From assembly GCA_004551485.1 (NCBI GenBank), contig SBLD01000026.1, positions 1 through 37,864 of the forward strand: a stretch of DNA of 37,864 nucleotides, in the 5' to 3' direction. The notes beneath the pieces were generated by a model, which searched no databases, was not told where the DNA came from, and saw only the letters and a list, made by a program, of their open reading frames with translations. The translations under genes and the position numbers were made by a program. Source of the stretch: Billgrantia azerbaijanica. Its GTDB lineage: Bacteria; Pseudomonadota; Gammaproteobacteria; Pseudomonadales; Halomonadaceae. Position 1 is the first letter of the stretch, and every line of letters begins with the position of its first letter. Shown here one piece after another: positions 33,501 through 37,864 of this stretch.

Positions 33501-34305
33501 CGCCGACGGCGAACGCAGGGTACGGCGCACCTGGCACAGGCCGCCCTTCATCGCCAACCGTGCCCTGCGCTACGGGCTGTGGCTGGCGGTGGCGGGCTAT
33601 CTCGTCTGGGCCCTGGGTACCCTGCCCTTCAACTGGGAGCGCATCGCCGAGGGGGTGCCGCGCGCCGCACGCATCTTCGGCGGCGGCTTCCCGCCCAGCT
33701 TCGACCGCGCCGACCTGCTCTTCAGCGGCTTCAAGGAGAGCCTGCAGATCGCCATCCTGGCCACCCTGCTCGGCGTGATGCTCTCCATCCCCTTCGCGGT
33801 GATGGCGGCCCGCAACCTGGTGCCGCGCCCGGTCTATGTGGTCGGCCGCGCGGTGATCATCGTCTCGCGCAGCTTCCACCCGGTGATCGTCGCCATCCTC
33901 TTCGTCGCCGCGGTGGGCTTCGGCCCGCTGGCCGGCATCCTGACGCTCACCCTCTACTCGATCGGCTTCGTCGGCAAGCTGCTCGCCGAGGAGATCGAGG
34001 AGATCGACTGGGGCCAGGTGGAGGCGATGAAGGCCACGGGCGCGGGCTACTTCGCGACCCTGGTCTATGCGGTCTTCCCGCAGATCCTGCCGCGTCAGGT
34101 GGGCCTCTCCATGTACCAGCTCGACAGCAACCTTCGCGCCTCGGCGGTGGTGGGCATCGTCGGGGCCGGCGGCATCGGCAGCACCCTGATGAATGCCTTC
34201 GGGCGCTACGACTACGACTTCGCCTTCGCCATCCTGCTGGTGATCATTGCGGTGATCCTGGTCAGCGAGGGCGTCAGCGGCTGGATGAGGAAGCGGATAT
34301 GGTAG
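33484..34305 (+). CDS. phnE: Phosphonate-type ABC transporter permease, first copy
   Basis: A 273-residue inner-membrane permease with about six hydrophobic segments. The cytoplasmic coupling (EAA) loop reads EEIDWGQVEAMKATGAGYFATLVYAVFPQILP, with the conserved EAMKATGA. The RASAVVGIVGAGGIGSTL region typical of PhnE follows. It overlaps phnC by 17 bp and the next permease gene by 7 bp (34299-34305). The pair of PhnE proteins probably forms a heterodimeric channel with a PhnC dimer. Confidence 0.9.
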   Translation: MTTRSSADGERRVRRTWHRPPFIANRALRYGLWLAVAGYLVWALGTLPFNWERIAEGVPRAARIFGGGFPPSFDRADLLFSGFKESLQIAILATLLGVMLSIPFAVMAARNLVPRPVYVVGRAVIIVSRSFHPVIVAILFVAAVGFGPLAGILTLTLYSIGFVGKLLAEEIEEIDWGQVEAMKATGAGYFATLVYAVFPQILPRQVGLSMYQLDSNLRASAVVGIVGAGGIGSTLMNAFGRYDYDFAFAILLVIIAVILVSEGVSGWMRKRIW

Positions 34306-35105
34306 GCAAGCCGTCCGTGAAGGGGCGCGTTTGGCAGCGCCGCGATCGCCGCGAGCGGCTGATTCGTTACGTCGTCCTGCTGCTCTCGCTGACGGTGCTC
34401 TACTGGGCGGTGAGCGACGTCGACATCTTCTGGCCCTGGGTGTGGGACGCGCCGAACCAGATCGGGCGACTGGGCGCGCGCATGTGGCCGCCCGACCCGC
34501 GCGATCTCGGCGAGATCCTGGGCGCGCTGCTCGAGACGGTGCACATCGCCACCCTGGCCACGGCGCTGACCCTCTTCGTGGCCCTGCCGGTCTCCTACAT
34601 CGCCGCCCAGAACACCACGCCCAACCGCGCCTGTCTGTGGCTGGGGCGCTTCATCCTGGTCGCCAGCCGGTCGGTGAACACCATCATCTGGGCGCTGCTG
34701 TTCGTGGCGATCTTCGGCCCCGGGGTGCTGGCCGGGATCCTGGCCATCATGTTTCGCTCCATCGGCTTCGTCGGCAAACTGATGGGCGAGGCGATCGAGG
34801 AGATCGACCGCCGTCCGGTGGAGGCGATGCAGGCCACCGGCGCCAACAAGGCCAAGGTGATCGCCTACGCCGTGGTGCCCCAGGTGATGCCCGCCTTCTT
34901 CGCCATCGTCATCCTGCGCTGGGACATCAACATCCGCGAGTCCACCGTGCTGGGGCTGGTCGGCGCCGGTGGCATCGGGGTGATCCTGCAGGGGGCCATC
35001 GACACCTTCGCTTGGCCGACGGTGGCCACCATCCTGATCGCCATCATCGCGCTGGTCCTGCTCGGCGAGGCCGTCACCGGCGTGTTGCGCAGCAGGGTGA
35101 TCTGA
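34299..35105 (+). CDS. phnE: Phosphonate-type ABC transporter permease, second copy
   Basis: A 268-residue permease related to the first copy. The coupling loop EEIDRRPVEAMQATGANKAKVIAYAVVPQVMP and the RESTVLGLVGAGGIGVIL motif are in the same positions. The basic N-terminus (VKGRVWQRRDRRERLIR) precedes the first hydrophobic segment, and DVDIFWPWVWDAPNQ forms a periplasmic segment as in PhnE proteins. The frame is open far upstream, but the ATG at 34299 fits homology. It is the last gene of the importer operon. No phnG-M, phnX or ptx gene follows, so the imported compound is processed elsewhere. Confidence 0.9.
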   Translation: MVGKPSVKGRVWQRRDRRERLIRYVVLLLSLTVLYWAVSDVDIFWPWVWDAPNQIGRLGARMWPPDPRDLGEILGALLETVHIATLATALTLFVALPVSYIAAQNTTPNRACLWLGRFILVASRSVNTIIWALLFVAIFGPGVLAGILAIMFRSIGFVGKLMGEAIEEIDRRPVEAMQATGANKAKVIAYAVVPQVMPAFFAIVILRWDINIRESTVLGLVGAGGIGVILQGAIDTFAWPTVATILIAIIALVLLGEAVTGVLRSRVI

Positions 35106-35109
35106 GAGT

Positions 35110-35130
35110 TGACCCCTCAAGGGGGGCTTG
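35110..35130 (+). terminator. Short hairpin after the Phn-type operon
   Basis: ACCCCTCAAGGGG-type stem with loop TCAA is followed by GGCTTGCC without a real U-tract. It is a weak candidate for the end of the transporter operon. Confidence 0.3.
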
Positions 35131-35200
35131 CCAATGTTGAAGATGACGAAGCCGCACAGCGGGCATGACCGGCTTCCCACCCACCCAGCGAGGAGAGGCT

Positions 35201-35629
35201 ATGACAACGTACATCGTGGTGGCCGATGCAGCACGGGCGCGCGTGTTCACGCGCGATGCCCTCAAGCTGGAAGAGAAACAGAGCCTGGTGCACGCCGAGG
35301 GGCGCCTGCACGAGGGCGATCTGGTGACGGATCGCGGCGGTGACGTTCATGAATCGATGTCGACCATGGCCCGTTCCGCGGGCGGCGAGAGCATGGCGTC
35401 GCAGCACCATGAGGAGCTCTTCGCCAAGGAGGTGGCCGAGCGCATCTACCAGGCCCGTGTCGACAACAGCATGAAGAAGCTGATCCTGGTGGCGCCACCG
35501 CGATTCCTGGGTCGGTTGCGCGACAACCTCGATGCCCCCAGCCGCAAGCTGGTGATCCACACCCTGGCCAAGGACCTCTCCAAGGCCACGCTGGAGGACA
35601 TCCAGGAAGCCGTCAGCGACCTGCGCTGA
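35201..35629 (+). CDS. Host-attachment protein family (PF10116-like)
   Basis: A 142-residue soluble protein of the family named for Agrobacterium plant attachment. It begins TTYIVVADAARARVFTRD and has the typical EGRLHEGDLVTDRGGDVH segment. HHEELFAKEVAERIYQAR and KKLILVAPPRFLGRLRDNL follow, all in family order. The fold resembles release-factor-like domains; no biochemical activity is established. The family name does not mean a host-associated lifestyle here. The ATG at 35201 follows AGGAGAG. It appears monocistronic. Confidence 0.87.
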   Translation: MTTYIVVADAARARVFTRDALKLEEKQSLVHAEGRLHEGDLVTDRGGDVHESMSTMARSAGGESMASQHHEELFAKEVAERIYQARVDNSMKKLILVAPPRFLGRLRDNLDAPSRKLVIHTLAKDLSKATLEDIQEAVSDLR

Positions 35630-35668
35630 TTCCCCACCGCGGCCCGGCTCCTGCCGGGCCGCCTGCCG

Positions 35669-36595
35669 TCACGGCACCGCCGGCAGGTCGATCTCGTCGC
35701 TGCGTCTCACCCCCTCCGTCATCTGGCGGCACAGGCGCAGGAACTCGCGCATGCCGGTGGCCAGGTACTTGTGACGGTGCCAGATGAAGGCGAACTGCCG
35801 GCTCAGGTCCAGCTCGGGGGTGGGGATCGGCACCAGGCTGCCACGCCGGAAGGCGTCGCGCAGCGCCAGCTTCGACACGCAGCCGATGCCCAGCCCCGAC
35901 TCCACCGCCCGCTTGATGCCCTCGGTGTGCTCCAGCTCCAGCAGGATGTTGAAGCGCCCGCGACGGTGGCGGGTGGCCTGCTCCAGGGTGAGGCGCGTCC
36001 CCGAGCCCTGTTCGCGCATGATCCACGCTTCGCGCAGCAGCCGGTCGAGTTCCACCGGGCCCTGGCCGGCCAGCCGGTGACGCGGCGAGCAGAACACCGC
36101 CAGCTCGTCCTCCACCCACGGCTGGGTGACCACGTCGTCCTCCTCGCAGCGCCCCTCGATCAGCCCGAGGTCGAGTTCGTGCTGGCGCACGCTGTCGATG
36201 ATGGCGCGGGTATTGCGTACCGAGAGGCGCACGCGGCTGCCGGGGTGGCGCTGCATGAAGTCGCTGATCAGCAGCGTCGCCAGGTAGTTGCCGATGGTGA
36301 GGGTGGCGCCCACGTCGAGCGAGCCGACGCCCTGCTGGCCGTGCAGCAGCTCCTCGATCTCCTCGGCACGATCGAGCAGCGCCACCGCCTTGGGCAGCAG
36401 CTGGAACCCCAGGGCATTGAGCTTCAGGCGCTTGCCGATGCGGTCGAGCAGGCGGCAGTCGAACTGGCGCTCCAGCTCGGCCAGCGCCGTGCTGGTGGCG
36501 GACTGTGAGAGGGCCAGCGCGCGGGCGGCGTGGGAGACGCTCTCGTGCTGGGCCACGGCGACGAAGACTTCCAGCTGACGCAGGGTGAAGTGCAT
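35669..36595 (-). CDS. LysR-type regulator next to fpr (FinR-like)
   Basis: A 308-residue LysR-family protein. The winged helix-turn-helix (residues 1-60) reads TLRQLEVFVAVAQHESVSHAARAL then SQSATSTALAELERQF. The rest is the two-lobed effector domain. In Pseudomonas a LysR regulator called FinR is encoded divergently from fpr and activates it under oxidative stress; the same arrangement here supports that role. The ATG at 36593-36595 (MHFTLRQLEVF) is the family-standard start. The frame extends to 36628 over the binding site and is not credible. The effector signal is unknown. Confidence 0.9.
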   Translation of the reverse strand: MHFTLRQLEVFVAVAQHESVSHAARALALSQSATSTALAELERQFDCRLLDRIGKRLKLNALGFQLLPKAVALLDRAEEIEELLHGQQGVGSLDVGATLTIGNYLATLLISDFMQRHPGSRVRLSVRNTRAIIDSVRQHELDLGLIEGRCEEDDVVTQPWVEDELAVFCSPRHRLAGQGPVELDRLLREAWIMREQGSGTRLTLEQATRHRRGRFNILLELEHTEGIKRAVESGLGIGCVSKLALRDAFRRGSLVPIPTPELDLSRQFAFIWHRHKYLATGMREFLRLCRQMTEGVRRSDEIDLPAVP

Positions 36596-36620
36596 GGTGG
36601 GCTCCGCTCGGACCGATCCT

Positions 36621-36651
36621 ATATCCATAGTATAGATAAACGATATCCATA
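36621..36651. promoter_or_regulatory. LysR-type binding region upstream of fpr
   Basis: ATATCCATA occurs twice (36621-36629 and 36643-36651), 22 bp apart, on the same face of the helix. The first copy is part of a 17-bp dyad TATCcATAGTATaGATA (36622-36638) with one mismatched pair. It fits a LysR-type box. Measured from the predicted fpr start near 36695 it lies at about -74 to -44, the normal activation position. Confidence 0.6.
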
Positions 36652-36659
36652 CAATTCAA

Positions 36660-36688
36660 TTAACAGATAGATGTGGAGCTCTTAGAAT
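36660..36688 (+). promoter_or_regulatory. Predicted sigma-70 promoter of fpr
   Basis: TTAACA (36660-36665) and TAGAAT (36683-36688) are each five of six matches to consensus, with an optimal 17-bp spacer. The leader to the fpr ATG is about 50 nt. Confidence 0.7.
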
Positions 36689-36743
36689 CACCTACACGCA
36701 TTATTGGTGGCGTTATTCGCCAACGGAATATCAAGGAGTCGGC

Positions 36744-37520
36744 ATGAGCAAATTCGCCCTGGAAGAGGTGCTGAGCGTTCACCACTGGAACGACACCCTG
36801 TTCAGCTTCCGCACCACCCGCGAGCGCAGCCTGCGCTTCAAGAACGGCCAGTTCGTGATGATCGGCCTCGAGGTCGCCGGCAAGCCGCTGATGCGCGCCT
36901 ACTCCATCGCCAGCCCCAACTACGAAGACCACCTGGAGTTCTTCAGCATCAAGGTCCCCGACGGCCCGCTCACCTCGCGCCTGCAGCACCTCCAGGTGGG
37001 CGACCAGATCATGGTCAGCCGCAAGCCCACCGGCACCCTGGTGACCGACGACCTGCTGCCGGGGCGTAACCTCTACCTGCTCTCCACCGGCACCGGCCTC
37101 GCGCCCTTCATGAGCCTGATCCAGGACCCGGAGGTGTACGAGCGCTTCGAGAAGGTGGTGCTGGTGCACGGCGTGCGCAACGTCAGCGAGCTGGCCTATG
37201 CCGACTTCATCCAGAAGGAACTGCCGGCCCACGAGTACCTGGGCGAGGAGATCAGCGCCAAGCTCGTCTACTACCCCACCGTGACCCGCGAGGCGTTCCA
37301 CACCATGGGGCGCCTCACCGACCACATCCGCAGCGGCAAGCTCACCGCGGACACCGGCCTGCCGGCCATCGACCCCAAGCAGGACCGCGCCATGATCTGC
37401 GGCAGCCCGGCGATGCTCGACGACACCAGCGCGCTGCTCGACGATCTGGGCTTCACCATCTCGCCGCGCATGGGCGAGCCGGGCGACTACGTCATCGAGC
37501 GCGCCTTCGTCGAAAAGTAA
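36744..37520 (+). CDS. fpr: Ferredoxin--NADP+ reductase
   Basis: A 258-residue FAD enzyme of the bacterial subclass I FNR group. The flavin motif is RAYSIASP (from R51). The NADP-binding segment is STGTGLAPF (114-122), and CGSPAMLDD is in the C-terminal part. The chain ends in VIERAFVEK, the usual ending of this group. It moves electrons between NADPH and ferredoxin or flavodoxin, supporting iron-sulfur repair and redox balance. It is divergent from the FinR-like gene, has its own promoter and ends at a strong terminator, so it is a single-gene unit. Confidence 0.96.
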   Translation: MSKFALEEVLSVHHWNDTLFSFRTTRERSLRFKNGQFVMIGLEVAGKPLMRAYSIASPNYEDHLEFFSIKVPDGPLTSRLQHLQVGDQIMVSRKPTGTLVTDDLLPGRNLYLLSTGTGLAPFMSLIQDPEVYERFEKVVLVHGVRNVSELAYADFIQKELPAHEYLGEEISAKLVYYPTVTREAFHTMGRLTDHIRSGKLTADTGLPAIDPKQDRAMICGSPAMLDDTSALLDDLGFTISPRMGEPGDYVIERAFVEK

Positions 37521-37549
37521 GCCTTAAGCTGTCAGCGTGACGCTGGAAG

Positions 37550-37580
37550 AAAAACCCCGTGGTGAAGCCACGGGGTTTTT
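37550..37580. terminator. Strong terminator between fpr and the P-II locus
   Basis: Perfect 13-bp arms aaaaaccccgtgg (37550-37562) and ccacggggttttt (37568-37580) enclose TGAAG. A-tract and T-tract on either side make it functional in both directions, ending fpr and the convergent P-II transcript. Confidence 0.93.
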
Positions 37581-37626
37581 CAGCATCTGAGCGACCAGCA
37601 GGCGGGTTGCTTCGAGCTTCGAGTTC

Positions 37627-37764
37627 TTAGACTGCGTCCTTGCCCGTCTCTCCGGTGCGGATGCGAAGGTGCGGCTTCCCGATCACCTGCTCGAGCGGGG
37701 TGACGAAGATCTTGCCGTCGCCGATCTTGCTGAATGTATTAGCGCGACCTGGACGCGGTGTCAT
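37627..37764 (-). CDS. 45-residue mini-ORF repeating the P-II C-terminus
   Basis: This ORF starts at an ATG (37762-37764) that overlaps the TGA stop of the P-II gene (ATGA) and ends at TAA (37627-37629). After eleven unrelated residues ([11 protein letters not shown]) it encodes [20 protein letters not shown] then [13 protein letters not shown], repeating the P-II C-terminus. The nucleotide sequence is identical over 85 bp (37646-37730 against 37780-37864). It lacks the T-loop and most of the ferredoxin-like fold, so it cannot be a working P-II protein. It could be translated by coupling, or be only a by-product of a tandem duplication. Confidence 0.55.
   Translation of the reverse strand: MTPRPGRANTFSKIGDGKIFVTPLEQVIGKPHLRIRTGETGKDAV
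37646..37730. repeat. 85-bp direct repeat, copy 1 (P-II gene 3' end)
   Basis: The 85 bases are identical to 37780-37864, the start points being 134 bp apart. Copy 2 reaches the window edge, so the full repeat may be longer. Perfect identity at nucleotide level points to a recent duplication, gene conversion or an assembly artefact. Confidence 0.9.
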
Positions 37765-37864
37765 ACCGCATCTTTCCCGGTCTCTCCGGTGCGGATGCGA
37801 AGGTGCGGCTTCCCGATCACCTGCTCGAGCGGGGTGACGAAGATCTTGCCGTCGCCGATCTTGC
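37761..37864 (-). CDS. P-II nitrogen regulatory protein, C-terminal end (partial)
   Basis: The last 33 codons of a P-II family gene (glnB/glnK type) run off the window edge. [16 protein letters not shown] is the P-II B-loop with following strand, and [12 protein letters not shown] is the family C-terminus. Between VI and RIRTGE a five-residue insertion GKPHL is seen that usual GlnB/GlnK proteins lack. P-II proteins sense 2-oxoglutarate and ATP/ADP and control ammonium uptake and glutamine synthetase. The T-loop and start lie outside, so GlnB and GlnK cannot be told apart. The stop TGA overlaps the ATG of the downstream mini-ORF. Confidence 0.85.
   Translation of the reverse strand, partial: KIGDGKIFVTPLEQVIGKPHLRIRTGETGKDAV

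Noticed and set aside
1-37864. tRNA, rRNA, CRISPR arrays, replication origin
   Set aside because: No cloverleaf, rRNA core sequence or regularly spaced repeat-spacer pattern was seen. The tandem units at 2181-2244 have no spacers.

Overview
The window is a 37.9 kb piece of a GC-rich gammaproteobacterial chromosome. Gene content and protein sequence style (tetronate TRAP operon, FinR-type LysR beside fpr, YbjQ, ChaN, tandem-permease PhnCDE) suggest a halophilic member of Halomonadaceae (Halomonas-like). That placement is an inference from gene style; no rRNA, tRNA or other marker gene is present. Genes are dense, with many 4-bp ATGA/GTGA stop-start overlaps, and there is no complete mobile element.

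Left edge (1-1066): decayed accessory DNA. It holds a truncated minus-strand ORF resembling the N-terminal part of HIRAN-type proteins, which reads on in frame past a single TAA. It also holds the first 46 codons of a NucS/DUF91-like nuclease, and about 300 bp without a recognisable gene.

1067-12431: an acid-sugar catabolic locus. A LacI-type repressor diverges from a ten-gene operon: ltnD, otnK, otnC, otnI, denD, TRAP dctP-dctQ-dctM, an aldehyde dehydrogenase and an atypical 3-hydroxyisobutyrate-dehydrogenase-like enzyme. It ends at an intrinsic terminator. Together these should import L-threonate and D-erythronate, oxidise them to 2-oxo-tetronates, isomerise, phosphorylate and decarboxylate them to DHAP. 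Two overlapping repressor-type dyads sit on the predicted transcription start, followed by four 16-bp tandem units.

12492-18792: single genes. These are a YbjQ-family protein, an AraC regulator divergent from an SBF-like transporter, YgjV, flavohemoglobin Hmp with an NsrR-like site, a DUF1992 protein and a PLP-dependent Cys/Met-metabolism enzyme.

18894-24080: a tightly coupled four-gene operon and the most unusual part of the window. It encodes a short-chain acyl-CoA synthetase, a single-chain E1 alpha-beta fusion of a 2-oxoacid dehydrogenase, an E2 acyltransferase and a stand-alone acyl carrier protein. No E3 is present. It looks like an acyl-generating module feeding a dedicated carrier protein.

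24191-30189: ChaN-PDZ with a coupled M1-like secreted peptidase, a small conserved protein, then ahpC (OxyR-like site, own terminator) and ahpF.

30272-37864: a small membrane protein and a histidine phosphatase on the minus strand, a PhnD-PhnC-PhnE-PhnE type ABC importer with no phosphonate-degradation genes beside it, a host-attachment-family protein, LysR (FinR-like) divergent from fpr, and at the right edge the 3' end of a P-II gene whose last 85 bp are repeated as a coupled mini-ORF.
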